Virus record (IMG/VR): IMGVR_UViG_3300025030_000067
Coordinates: 26,535-90,534 of that record
Reading direction: 5' to 3' (one strand)
DNA: 64,000 nt
Source: a virus
The position numbers and the translations under genes are program-made. Positions 16,762-25,131 of the stretch are shown here, one piece after another. Under the pieces are notes generated by a model. It worked only from the letters and a program-made list of their open reading frames with translations, was not told the origin of the DNA and did no database searches. Positions within the stretch are counted from its first letter, which is position 1. Each line of letters opens with the position of its first letter.

Positions 16762-18354
16762 ATGTTGTCTAACAAAAGTTTCTATCCTACACCGGCTGCA
16801 CTCGTACAGAAGATGGTTTTCAAGATTAAGGGCCATCCGCGCAAGGTGTTGGAGCCGTCTGCCGGCAAAGGAGACCTGGCGGAAGGCGTTTCTTCCCGCT
16901 GGAAATACTCCGGCAGTCATGCCGCCGAACTGTCTGTGATCGAGATCAATCCGGACTTACAGGCGACCCTCCGGGGTAAGGGGCTCAGTCTGATCGACTC
17001 CGATTTTCTAGCCTACTCGGGTGCTGACCAGTTTGATCTGATCATCGCCAATCCTCCGTTCGACGACGGCGACAAGCACTTGCTCAAGGCTCTCGATATT
17101 ATGTATCGAGGCCAGATCATCTTCCTTCTAAACGCCGAGACGCTCCGTAATCCTCACACCAATGACCGCAAGCTGCTCGTGCGCCGACTGGAAGAGTCTG
17201 GAGCCGAGATTGAATTTATTCAGAATGCCTTTCTTGCTGCCGAGCGTAAGACCTCTGTTGAGGTTGCCCTGATAAACATCGTAATCGACCGCAAGGTTGA
17301 GGATGATCTGTTTGCTGGCTGCGACGATCACTCGGCTCGGGCTCATCAGACGGTTGCGGATAAGCATGAGGTGTCCACGGGCAAAACGATCGCCGAGCTG
17401 GTCCTTGAGTACGACGATATCATCCGGGTTGGCACTGACACCGTAGTCGGGTTCTATCGCAATTACCGGAAGGTTGGCCAGTATCTCTCGCTAAACGATT
17501 GTGGCAAAAACGACAAGTCATATTCTTCGGACGACCTCACCACTCTCATGCAAAACCAGGTCAATGCTCTTCTAAAATCTGTCCGCACCTGCTTCTGGCG
17601 TCGGACGTTGGAACTTAAAGACTTCAAGGCCAAGTTGACTGAGAAAAAACGCCGAGAGTTTGAGGATGCTCTGGTGTCGCATTGCCATATGGACTTCACC
17701 GAGTCGAATATCCGCCAGTTCATGCTTAACCTGGTCGGCTCTTACGAGCAGACGCTGACGGACGCCGTCCTGGACCTATTCGATATGTTCACCGTTCGGC
17801 ACTGCTACGAGCGGGGTGTTCACGAGAAAAATGTTCATATGTTCAACGGCTGGAAGACGAACAGCGCCTTCAAGGTTGGGCGCCGAGTAGTTATCCCGGT
17901 CCGGTCCGGCTATGGGTCTCCGTTCCTCGGGTACCGGGGCTGGGAGTTGAATTATTCCGCTGCCTCTTTCCTGGACGACGTTGACAAGGTCATGAATTAC
18001 TTTGATGGCGGTACTCCGTATCGCTCTCTTTCCAATGCCATCACGGGTTCCTTTGCCAATGGCGACAGTTCGGGGCAGTCCACCTATTTCAAATTCATTT
18101 GTCACAAGAAGGGCACCATCCATCTCACGTTCATAAGCGAGGACATCCTGCGGCGCTTCAACGTTGTTGCCTGTCGCGGCAAGGGCTGGCTGCCGGGTGA
18201 CTTCGGGGCGAAGGGCTACGGCCAGCTGTCGGCTCCCGAGCGTGCCGTGGTGGATTCGTTCGAGGGCGAGAAGTCCTACGATGCCAACCGTACCGTTGCT
18301 TTGTTCGGCGGATCCGCTCTGCCGCAGATAGAATTGTTTCAGGAGGCCGCATGA
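16762..18354 (+). CDS. N6-adenine DNA methyltransferase with DUF4942-like C-terminus
   Basis: 530 residues, started at the ATG after TTGGAGG. The N-terminal Rossmann domain shows VLEPSAGKGDLAEG (SAM-binding motif I), then FDLIIANPPFDDGD (NPPF, motif IV of adenine methylases), about residues 30-100. After residue 180 the protein continues with a large domain like DUF4942 (YRNYRKVGQYLSL; FNGWKTNSAFKVGRRVVIP; YFDGG), often fused to phage methylases. It probably modifies phage DNA to evade restriction. It is the largest gene of the cargo island and ends in ATGA overlap with the next gene. Confidence 0.82.
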   Translation: MLSNKSFYPTPAALVQKMVFKIKGHPRKVLEPSAGKGDLAEGVSSRWKYSGSHAAELSVIEINPDLQATLRGKGLSLIDSDFLAYSGADQFDLIIANPPFDDGDKHLLKALDIMYRGQIIFLLNAETLRNPHTNDRKLLVRRLEESGAEIEFIQNAFLAAERKTSVEVALINIVIDRKVEDDLFAGCDDHSARAHQTVADKHEVSTGKTIAELVLEYDDIIRVGTDTVVGFYRNYRKVGQYLSLNDCGKNDKSYSSDDLTTLMQNQVNALLKSVRTCFWRRTLELKDFKAKLTEKKRREFEDALVSHCHMDFTESNIRQFMLNLVGSYEQTLTDAVLDLFDMFTVRHCYERGVHEKNVHMFNGWKTNSAFKVGRRVVIPVRSGYGSPFLGYRGWELNYSAASFLDDVDKVMNYFDGGTPYRSLSNAITGSFANGDSSGQSTYFKFICHKKGTIHLTFISEDILRRFNVVACRGKGWLPGDFGAKGYGQLSAPERAVVDSFEGEKSYDANRTVALFGGSALPQIELFQEAA

Positions 18355-18557
18355 AACCGCAAGAGGTAGTCACTCGTCTGATGGAGATGCGCACGGAAGT
18401 CCTGCGCACGATGCCGCATGTTGGCTGTAGCCCGTTATTCAATCCGGAGACCGACCCTTTTTCTCCGTTTTGTAATTGCTACAAGCGTGACCTGCTTCGT
18501 GCTCTTTTGGCTGCCGAGGGCGATGTCCGTGTTGCTCTTGGCCTGGAGCCGTTCTGA
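18351..18557 (+). CDS. Small protein with Cys-rich centre (68 aa)
   Basis: Coupled to the methylase gene (ATGA). It has a helical N-terminus (EVVTRLMEMRTEVLRTM), a central VGCSP...FSPFCNCYKRDL with three Cys, and a helical C-terminus. No family recognised. Confidence 0.6.
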   Translation: MKPQEVVTRLMEMRTEVLRTMPHVGCSPLFNPETDPFSPFCNCYKRDLLRALLAAEGDVRVALGLEPF

Positions 18558-18608
18558 TGTCATTCCACCGTCCCGGCTTTTACCCGGTGAATGAAGGAGG
18601 TAATTGTA

Positions 18609-18788
18609 ATGGTTGATCCGCGCATAAAACTGATGGTCGATAAGCTCTGGCTGGAGTGTGAGTATGGCCGTATCGATGATGATTGGACGTGTGGCTTCCT
18701 CATGGACATGAAGGCCCGTATCAAGCTTGACCGTCCCTTTTCTGACAAACAGATTGAGAAAATTGAGCAGCTCTTCGAGAGGTACTAA
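18609..18788 (+). CDS. Small helical protein (59 aa)
   Basis: Start chosen at the ATG seven bases after GAAGGAGG; a frame starting at 18591 lacks a site. Entirely helical (RIKLMVDKLWLECEYGRIDDDW ... FSDKQIEKIEQLFERY); the last part resembles the 'fS.kQ...ie.lfeRy' ends of phage and DNA-primase-associated proteins. Function unknown. Confidence 0.6.
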   Translation: MVDPRIKLMVDKLWLECEYGRIDDDWTCGFLMDMKARIKLDRPFSDKQIEKIEQLFERY

Positions 18789-18790
18789 AA

Positions 18791-19027
18791 ATGAGCAATT
18801 CACTTATTGAATATGATCATGCGGTAAAAGAGGCACGGGCTGGGCGTGGTCGGTCGGTTTCAGATGAAGAGCTGTATAACCACATGCTGAAAAACTATCC
18901 CGAGTTTTCCCGCCTACCGTCGCTGCAGGACGTTATAAAACAGGCAATTGGTGGTGGGTACGCCGTGCGCCATGATTCTGGTCGGCTGTTCCTACTGCCT
19001 GACCATACCAAGGGGGTTTTGATATGA
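18791..19027 (+). CDS. Uncharacterised cargo protein (78 aa)
   Basis: Follows the previous gene by two bases and overlaps the next (ATGA). Helical with EARAGRGRSVSDEELYNHMLKNYPEF, then a short strand pair ending in a DHTKGVL segment. No family recognised. Confidence 0.58.
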   Translation: MSNSLIEYDHAVKEARAGRGRSVSDEELYNHMLKNYPEFSRLPSLQDVIKQAIGGGYAVRHDSGRLFLLPDHTKGVLI

Positions 19028-19503
19028 GTCGCACACCTGGCTCGTGGTCTGTTCGTGAAGCTTATTCCAATGGAGAGCCATGTGGCTTTGTAGTCCATTC
19101 CGGAGCCATTGATATCTGTGAAGTTGCATCTCGGGATGATGCTGATTTATTGGCTGCTGCTCCAGATCTTTATGCGGCTTGTGACGAAGCTGACACTGCT
19201 TTGGCGGTTATCGGTATTTCCGAACTTACTCCGCAGGCTCGGGGCTGCGTTCGTGAGGCTTGGCCGATGGTCCAGGCTGCGAGAGCGAAGGCTAGGCCGG
19301 GGAGCGTTTACGCCGAGGTCATTGACGAGGCTCACAAGTCGGAGATATCGCGGCTCGATGCTGTCAATTCCGATCTGCAGGCGGCACTGAAAATGATGCT
19401 GGATTATGTCAATGGCCTTCCAACAATGCCTTGCATCAGTAAGGCTATGGTGGTAGTGGGGGCTGCGCGTAGCGCCTTGTCCAAGGCCGGGGGTTCCGTA
19501 TGA
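19024..19503 (+). CDS. PGxW-type phage protein, long paralogue (159 aa)
   Basis: Begins MSRTPGSWSV and contains DDADLLAAAPDLYAACDEA, the signature of a common family of small phage proteins that start with (T/S)PGPW and carry DA.LIA.APDLL. The C-terminal part (residues 100-159) is a separate helical region ending with ...LPTMPCISKAMVVVGAARSAL. It is a paralogue of the following gene. Function is unknown in the family. Confidence 0.66.
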   Translation: MSRTPGSWSVREAYSNGEPCGFVVHSGAIDICEVASRDDADLLAAAPDLYAACDEADTALAVIGISELTPQARGCVREAWPMVQAARAKARPGSVYAEVIDEAHKSEISRLDAVNSDLQAALKMMLDYVNGLPTMPCISKAMVVVGAARSALSKAGGSV

Positions 19504-19796
19504 GCAAGCATAGTCCTGGACCGTGGGAGTATCGCCATTTTGCCGCATGTTCGACCGGGAACCATATTGAATCGGCGTCCGACATGGTGAAAATTGGCAG
19601 CAAAATGATTCATATTTACAACAAGCACGATGCCGTCCTTATCTCCGAGGCACCAAATATGCTTGGCATGCTGGAGCTTGCCTTGAAGTATCTGGAACAT
19701 CCAGACGTGCAGGCCATTCCTTTTGCTGCTCCAGCCGAGTGTGTTGCTGACCGTATGCGTGCTCTCATTGCAAAGGCAAAAGGCGGAAAGTCATGA
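19500..19796 (+). CDS. PGPW-type phage protein, short paralogue (98 aa)
   Basis: Starts MSKHSPGPWEYRHF and carries NKHDAVLISEAPNMLGMLELALKYLEHPD, the same family pattern as the upstream gene, and ends with CVADRMRALIAKAKG as is usual for it. Both overlaps are ATGA. It suggests an in situ duplication within the cargo operon. Confidence 0.68.
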   Translation: MSKHSPGPWEYRHFAACSTGNHIESASDMVKIGSKMIHIYNKHDAVLISEAPNMLGMLELALKYLEHPDVQAIPFAAPAECVADRMRALIAKAKGGKS

Positions 19797-19981
19797 TTGC
19801 CGCACGCTTCCGCAATGGTCGACTGTCGTTGGCAGTGCCTTCTCGTGGTGAGTTTGGTGATTGCATTTGCGAGCACATGCTGACTTATGACGAATTATTA
19901 GATATCCAGCAGAGTATAGATTCGGCTTTGTCGGAATATTTGGTTTATAAACTCTCTGATGGCGACGCCGATGTTGCCTGA
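19793..19981 (+). CDS. Small uncharacterised protein (62 aa)
   Basis: ATGA overlap with the previous gene. N-terminal strands (ARFRNGRLSLAVPSRGE), then CICEHMLTYDELLDIQQSIDSAL, a helix with a possible CxC site. No family recognised. Confidence 0.52.
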   Translation: MIAARFRNGRLSLAVPSRGEFGDCICEHMLTYDELLDIQQSIDSALSEYLVYKLSDGDADVA

Positions 19982-20150
19982 TCCTTTTGATCCGTTTGTC
20001 AACGTTGCCGGCTTCGTCAGAGAGTGTTGGCGGTGTGGTCATGTCTTGACCCGGGAGAATGACCATCTGCACAAGTGTCCTGTATGTGATGATTCTCGGC
20101 TTGTCCCGTACGGCAGTAGATTTGAGCTAACGGCGGATTTCCTTTATTGA
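19959..20150 (+). CDS. Small zinc-finger protein (63 aa)
   Basis: Contains CWRCGHVLTRENDHLHKCPVC, two CxxC knuckles spaced as a zinc ribbon. The start is uncertain: ATG 19959 lies inside the upstream gene, and an ATG at 19971 overlaps its stop. Likely a nucleic-acid-binding micro-protein. Confidence 0.58.
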   Translation: MATPMLPDPFDPFVNVAGFVRECWRCGHVLTRENDHLHKCPVCDDSRLVPYGSRFELTADFLY

Positions 20151-20155
20151 TCTGA

Positions 20156-20184
20156 TAGACAGCAGTAAATAGTCCTGATATAAT
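20156..20184 (+). promoter_or_regulatory. Sigma-70-type promoter
   Basis: TAGACA (5 of 6 to TTGACA), 17-bp spacer, TATAAT (6 of 6), ending 24 bases before the start codon of the zinc-ribbon gene. It is the best consensus promoter found by eye in the window. Confidence 0.75.
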
Positions 20185-20208
20185 TGCGGCATATTCCCTG
20201 GAGGGTGT

Positions 20209-20589
20209 ATGCCGCTTTTGTGTCCGGACTGTGCATATTCTGCTGACGAAGACGAACCTTACTGCTCCCGCTGCGGTCATGATCTTGTGCGTTCGCTCCG
20301 GCAGCGCAGTGTCCCTGTTGTGGTTCCTCGACAGGAGGTGGTAGTTGATCGCTTCAAGGTCAACTGCGTCTGCTATGGAGAGGTTCTTCGGTTTGATCCG
20401 GTTGACGAAGCGATGTCGTCTGTATTTCGCTGCGCCAAGTTCCAGCAGCGTGTTGATTGCATCGGTTGCCCGATCTGCACCAAGTGTGGGCAGCTCAAGT
20501 GTACTTGCGGTTTTGTCGGCATATCCATCGATGTGAAAATAAAAGGCACCGTCATCGAGACAGTGCCTTTGCGTGATCGGCTGGAATAG
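20209..20589 (+). CDS. Zinc-ribbon protein (126 aa)
   Basis: Begins MPLLCPDCAYSADEDEPYCSRCG, a classic zinc-ribbon start, and has a second metal cluster (CIGCPICTKCGQLKCTC). The middle is strand-rich. It has its own strong promoter and ends 6 bp before the convergent HNH gene, so it closes the plus-strand island. Role unknown. Confidence 0.68.
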   Translation: MPLLCPDCAYSADEDEPYCSRCGHDLVRSLRQRSVPVVVPRQEVVVDRFKVNCVCYGEVLRFDPVDEAMSSVFRCAKFQQRVDCIGCPICTKCGQLKCTCGFVGISIDVKIKGTVIETVPLRDRLE

Positions 20590-20595
20590 CTTTAG

Positions 20596-21156
20596 TTATG
20601 CGTTTTTCTTTGCTGCCCATTCCCTGTGGTATTTATTGTAACAATCCGCATGATAATAATTTTTCTTGTGTTTTTTCATATTAGCAACGTCATCGTACTC
20701 GTGACACCCACTACATTTTCTCCAGTCTTCGTTTCCGCACTCTTTTAATGCAATCATCTTTCGATGTATCGTTTGATGTTCTGCCCGGTTCTTGCAAATC
20801 ACTATTCCATACTTGTCGGTTCTTCCTTTGTTGTTATCCGTATGGTGAACCACTGCTCCAGGAGGCAATGGGCCACCTATCATTTTTTCTGCGATAACAA
20901 TATGTTCAAGCACATATCCATTGGAGCACGAACGCGGATGTTCTGGCATCAGGATCGTATTGTAACCTTTTGCTGTTTTGCGGTTGCCGCCTTTCCATTG
21001 GCTATGTTTTTCTCCATGTTGAGGTGGATTGTGCCCTGGACAATACTTGTTTGGGTCTCCTTTTTTGATGCCGAGCCTGGCATTGCTTCTGCTTTGGAAT
21101 TTCGTCTTTCCTCCGCATCCACAGTGACACTCTCCGTATGAAATATCTTTTTCCAT
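20596..21156 (-). CDS. HNH homing-type endonuclease (186 aa)
   Basis: Start chosen at the ATG after GAGGTGG, so the gene begins 6 bases inside the stop region of the MuF-like gene; the frame is open further upstream but without a start site. It has an N-terminal zinc cluster (GECHCGCGGKT), a HNH core (VVHHTDNNKGRTDKYGIVICKNRAEHQTIHRK) and a C-terminal CSGCHEYDDV...HKKNYYHADC zinc finger. Free-standing HNH genes of this kind are mobile in phages and spread by cutting alleles that lack them. It follows a head gene, as is usual. Confidence 0.82.
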   Translation of the reverse strand: MEKDISYGECHCGCGGKTKFQSRSNARLGIKKGDPNKYCPGHNPPQHGEKHSQWKGGNRKTAKGYNTILMPEHPRSCSNGYVLEHIVIAEKMIGGPLPPGAVVHHTDNNKGRTDKYGIVICKNRAEHQTIHRKMIALKECGNEDWRKCSGCHEYDDVANMKKHKKNYYHADCYNKYHREWAAKKNA

Positions 21157-21160
21157 CTTA

Positions 21161-22393
21161 TTAACCACCTCTGTTTCTGTGTTTTGCCCACGTCTCATGC
21201 CCGGTGTACTCATACGGCCCAGCACAGGCACACCAAGGGTGGACAAGTCCAGCAACGGCCTTGAGTGTTTCGGCACCATCGCTTCTCCCGCCTGGTACTG
21301 TTTTGCCCCCACGGACGGGGTGCGGCTTACGACCTATATTTGTTCCGTTATTGATCAGGCGCGACAGCTTAAACAGCCGGGGTGTTTTCCCGTCTTTCTG
21401 TAAAAAAAGGTGTTTGCATTGAGCGCAGGCATCCGGCATCGGTCTCTTGTAGACCAGTTTATCAATGTTGCCGTCCTGCAGCAGCTTGTGCGCCATGCCT
21501 TGTTTCTGTGCGTCCGTCAGCTCATAAAACGCCACTCGGTCCCAGTCTCTTGCCTTGTCGGTCATGGTATGGTGCAGCTCGCTCGAAAACTGTCGCCACG
21601 TCTCGACCGGCCTGTCTGGTGTCGCTATCCCCTGCATCTGCTTCTCGTCGCGGTCCAGCACCTTCCTGTTGAGTTTCCTCGCGTGGAAGTCGATTGCCAT
21701 ACTGCGCACTGTTTCGGCCTGCTTCTTCGCCCACAGTTTCCCGGCTTCCGTCGCAAGATCGGCTGCATTGTTGGTGATGAAGTTCGCTGTCTGTTGTTCG
21801 GCCACGGCGATCGCGTGTAGGTCGGGTGCCAGTATCGGCGCATGAAGTGCCAGCTGCATGACCTCCTGGTATGTCTTGCCGGCTTCCACCGCCTCGATAA
21901 ATTTACCCATCAAGAAAGCGTTGCGAACGAAGTACATCTCTGCCGGTACCGAGGCAGCGAAGGTTTCCGGGGTAATCCCGGCATCCACGAGTCCGAGTTG
22001 CTTCCATCGTTCGAGCAGATCGGGTGCTGGCTGATAATCCACCGACTGGATCTGGCCGGCGACGAATGCGAACCGGTCGTTGATTGCCTGTTGTAATTGT
22101 CTCAACTGATCGGCGGTCAGCGGGGAATGGGAGACCGCCTTTTCCAGCTCTCCCTTGTTGATCATCCTGGCGTACCGTTCGATATCCCTTGCCGCCTGCC
22201 AGTACTCCTGCTGCATCATGTGGAACAGGATTCTCATGGCCTTGGTCCGGGGCTCCTTCGGGGTGTTGTCACAGGCGCAGGCCTTGGTCAGTGTATCGAT
22301 TACTTCTGGTTCGATACCGCTGGCCACTGCCATGCCTGAGAGCGCCTTACGGAGCTGGTCGTCGGTGAGGTTGTGTTCGACGGTCAGGTTCAT
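21161..22393 (-). CDS. MuF-like minor head protein
   Basis: 410 residues. The C-terminal 110 residues show the phage Mu gpF/SPP1 gp7 pattern: PMPDACAQCKHLFLQKDGKTPRLF, then a closing HPWCACAGPY motif with conserved His and Cys. The N-terminal 300 residues are helical. In relatives the protein binds the portal and is needed for early head assembly or DNA ejection. It follows the portal and two internal proteins, and starts in a TAATG overlap with the upstream gene. Confidence 0.78.
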   Translation of the reverse strand: MNLTVEHNLTDDQLRKALSGMAVASGIEPEVIDTLTKACACDNTPKEPRTKAMRILFHMMQQEYWQAARDIERYARMINKGELEKAVSHSPLTADQLRQLQQAINDRFAFVAGQIQSVDYQPAPDLLERWKQLGLVDAGITPETFAASVPAEMYFVRNAFLMGKFIEAVEAGKTYQEVMQLALHAPILAPDLHAIAVAEQQTANFITNNAADLATEAGKLWAKKQAETVRSMAIDFHARKLNRKVLDRDEKQMQGIATPDRPVETWRQFSSELHHTMTDKARDWDRVAFYELTDAQKQGMAHKLLQDGNIDKLVYKRPMPDACAQCKHLFLQKDGKTPRLFKLSRLINNGTNIGRKPHPVRGGKTVPGGRSDGAETLKAVAGLVHPWCACAGPYEYTGHETWAKHRNRGG

Positions 22394-23751
22394 TATTTCG
22401 CCGATCTGTTGTGCTCTTTGACCATATTCATGTGCAGGTCTTCGTCGGCTGAGTCTTTTTCGGCGTGCCCTGCGGCTTTCAGGTGGAGTGCCGCCGCTTT
22501 TGCGTGGTCCTCTTTTGTTTTCGCCTTGTCGCCGACCTCGAACGCCTCTTTATCGGCTGCCTGGTATTCTGCGGATCCAGATCGGAACTTGCTGCCTGCT
22601 GGCTTCTCGGGTGCTTTGGCTTTTTTATCATGCTCTGCAGCCAACTCGTGCTTAACTGCAATCTTGGAGTGGACATCGAAAGCCGCATCGTCATGTTCGT
22701 TTTTAGCCATTTCCATGGCTTTGTTGTTGAGTTTGGCGGCTTCTTGGTGGTCTTCTTTGTTCCCGGATGCAGTCGCTTTTTTACTGGCAGAGAGTGCAAC
22801 CTGTCGCATGCCGTCTTTGCCACCTTTTTTGTAATAGTGTTCCGGTTCTGACGATTTGTTTGACTCTGTCGCCTTTTTCTCGTGCTCTGCAGCCTTGGCT
22901 TCATGCTCGGCACTTCCCTCGCTGTCGTAGTCCAATTTTGCCGCTTCCTTGTGGGCATCGGCTGCGGCCTTGTGGTCGTCGGTTGTACCGCTCTTCTTGG
23001 CTTTGTCGCTGGCTGCGTATGCCTTATCGGTGGCGCTGATGGCAATACCAGACAGTCTCTGAACTTCCTTTCCGTGGGTTCTGGCTTCACCCGTGTGAAA
23101 ATCAGCCTTTTTCTGGGCTTCTTTCTCTCCTGGCTTACCGTAATGCTTATTTGCAAGCGCCATGTATGCGGTTGACGCTCTCATGTGCTGTTCCATCGCC
23201 AGCATATGCAGGCTGCTGCGTTTATTCAGCGTTGCGCTGTCGTGTGATGGCAGTTCGTTCCCTTTATCGTCATGGGACTCGCTGAATGCATGCCTGGTGA
23301 TTTCGTTTGCGTGGTTGCCAGAGTTTTCTGCATGATTTTCTTCATTGCCGCGATGGTAGCTCGCCATGCTGTGATTGGCCTGCAGGTGTCGGCTGGCTGC
23401 GTGCATGTGTTCGTTGATCTGTTCGTTGGTTGATGCGTGTCGAAGTGCCTCTACGTGAGCGTGAGCAGCGTCTGCATGGTTGGCGGCGACTACCTTCGTA
23501 TCTCTTGGGTCGTCCCAGTTATGTTTTGCCTGAGTTTCTTCAGCAAGTTTGCTGGCTTTCTGTGCTGCCTGCCGCTTGTCGTCATGTTCTTTTACCTGGA
23601 CGCTGGCCCCCGACGCCGTCGTGCGGGTGTATTCCTTGACGTGGCTTTTTCGGAGTGCCTCGGTATGGATGCTTCCGCCGACTTCGCTCTTTTTCAATTG
23701 TTCCACGGCTTCTGATGCCTGATCGATGGCTTGTTTAAGTTCGGTGTTCAT
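22393..23751 (-). CDS. Ala/Lys/His-rich internal head protein with KS-HV-YTRTTASGA module
   Basis: 452 residues, strongly helical and biased to Ala, Lys, Glu and His, with imperfect repeats around A-A-D-A-H-K-E-A-A-K and A-E-H-E-A-K-A-A-E-H. Residues 33-60 hold LRKSHVKEYTRTTASG, the module that recurs in the giant polyvalent protein. The composition suits a DNA-binding or compressible internal protein. Lies between MuF and a second internal protein. Good ribosome-binding site (AAGGAGAG). Confidence 0.68.
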   Translation of the reverse strand: MNTELKQAIDQASEAVEQLKKSEVGGSIHTEALRKSHVKEYTRTTASGASVQVKEHDDKRQAAQKASKLAEETQAKHNWDDPRDTKVVAANHADAAHAHVEALRHASTNEQINEHMHAASRHLQANHSMASYHRGNEENHAENSGNHANEITRHAFSESHDDKGNELPSHDSATLNKRSSLHMLAMEQHMRASTAYMALANKHYGKPGEKEAQKKADFHTGEARTHGKEVQRLSGIAISATDKAYAASDKAKKSGTTDDHKAAADAHKEAAKLDYDSEGSAEHEAKAAEHEKKATESNKSSEPEHYYKKGGKDGMRQVALSASKKATASGNKEDHQEAAKLNNKAMEMAKNEHDDAAFDVHSKIAVKHELAAEHDKKAKAPEKPAGSKFRSGSAEYQAADKEAFEVGDKAKTKEDHAKAAALHLKAAGHAEKDSADEDLHMNMVKEHNRSAK

Positions 23752-23764
23752 TGAGTATCTCTCC

Positions 23765-25075
23765 TTATGGCATAGTCCAGATTAGGCCGTGGCCTTTTGA
23801 TGCTGCCCATTGCTTGGCGTGTTTCTTGGCTTCGGCATATGGCATGTTCGGTGTCACGATGTAGTCTTCGCCTTCCTTGTGGTTTGCGAAGTCAATCTTT
23901 CTATTCTGGCTGAACATCCATCTGCCTGTTCCCTTCGGTGTCTTACCGTGGGACATTTCGTGTTCAGTAGTTTCTACCGTTACTCGCGAGGTTGGAATGG
24001 CTGGTTTGCTCTGCGTTGCGGAGGGAGCCGGGGTTTCTGCTTTCGGTTCTTCCTTGATCTTGGAGATGTACCGTGCGTAGTCGTATCCTTGCGAGTCCAC
24101 CAGATACCGGTTGCCGTTCGTATGCTTCAGGATGAATGATTTGTGGCCGTTGGCTTCTTGCTTCTTCATGAACTCTTTGCTGAATGAGGTTCCGCCTGGC
24201 ACGATCTCACCTTTGTATGTTCTCGGGTGTGTACCGTATACTTCGCCCATGGTGTGATGCCTGGCCTCGGTGCCTTCGACTTCTTTGGCTGGTATATGTG
24301 GCGGGTGCCCGTTTCTGGCATCGTCGCTGTCGGCATGACTAAATTTTTCCAGTTTTGAGTGCATCCTTTTCACGTACCGGTTTGACACCTGCTGCAGGTG
24401 CTCGCTTGCTTCCGTTTCGGTCATGTCGGCTTTCGGAGCTGCTGCTTTCTCTGCCATCATCTTCACATCGGACAGGACATCGTGAGCTGCTTTGGCTGTT
24501 GGGTTGGCTTTGAGGGCTTCCAGCTTGTGGTCGATGAATGGTTTGTATTCGGCCATCTTCGGGTCGGCGGCTATCTTGGCTACCGCTTCGTGGGTCATAC
24601 TCACCAGTTTGGCGACGTGCTGTTCATGCTCGGTTTGCTCTGGATTGGCTGCGAGCTTGTCTTGGCGATTTTGCTCACGCTCGTGCTCTAAAGACGTTTC
24701 AAAGTGGTGTTGGTTTTTTCGCATGTGGTATGTGTATGGCGATGAATCTTCTTTATAAAGTTTTGCTGCTTGATGGTGGAGGTTCATGGCGTGCTGATGG
24801 GCTGCAGCAGCCTCGGCGTGCGTGTGGGTGCTGAGTCCATTAGTGGCAAGATCGTAGCTGATATTGTCGGCGTGGTGGCTGGCTTCCATGTGGTGTTCGG
24901 GAAGCCCTTGCGCTCCCTTTGCCTGAATGTGGCTCACGGTGCCGCTGGCATTCGTTCTTTCGTACCCGACGTGGTGCGGATCCCCAAACAAGCTCATTTG
25001 GCTCTTCTTGAGGATTTCTGCCATCTGCTGGCCGAGGTCGATCGCTTTCGCGAGGTCTTCAATTTCTTTACTCAT
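23765..25075 (-). CDS. His-rich internal head protein with LKKSQMSLF module (436 aa)
   Basis: Start chosen at the ATG after AAGGAGCC; an ATG six codons upstream overlaps that site. LKKSQMSLFG (about 23-32) is nearly the same as LRKSQMSLFD at the start of the giant polyvalent protein, and is followed by YERTNASG. The centre is helical and His-rich; residues 275-330 form a strand domain (HKSFILKHTNGNRYLVDSQGYDYARYI), and the last 70 residues a small domain ending GHGLIWTMP. Probably packaged with the genome. Confidence 0.66.
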   Translation of the reverse strand: MSKEIEDLAKAIDLGQQMAEILKKSQMSLFGDPHHVGYERTNASGTVSHIQAKGAQGLPEHHMEASHHADNISYDLATNGLSTHTHAEAAAAHQHAMNLHHQAAKLYKEDSSPYTYHMRKNQHHFETSLEHEREQNRQDKLAANPEQTEHEQHVAKLVSMTHEAVAKIAADPKMAEYKPFIDHKLEALKANPTAKAAHDVLSDVKMMAEKAAAPKADMTETEASEHLQQVSNRYVKRMHSKLEKFSHADSDDARNGHPPHIPAKEVEGTEARHHTMGEVYGTHPRTYKGEIVPGGTSFSKEFMKKQEANGHKSFILKHTNGNRYLVDSQGYDYARYISKIKEEPKAETPAPSATQSKPAIPTSRVTVETTEHEMSHGKTPKGTGRWMFSQNRKIDFANHKEGEDYIVTPNMPYAEAKKHAKQWAASKGHGLIWTMP

Positions 25076-25131
25076 GGTGGCTGGCTCCTTCATCGTTTCG
25101 TTATATTGGTTAAGCCATGTGTCTTGAATGA

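Noticed and set aside
20147-20152. TTGATC as -35 box for the 20179 TATAAT
   Set aside because: Spacing of 26 bp is too long; TAGACA at 17 bp is the better partner.
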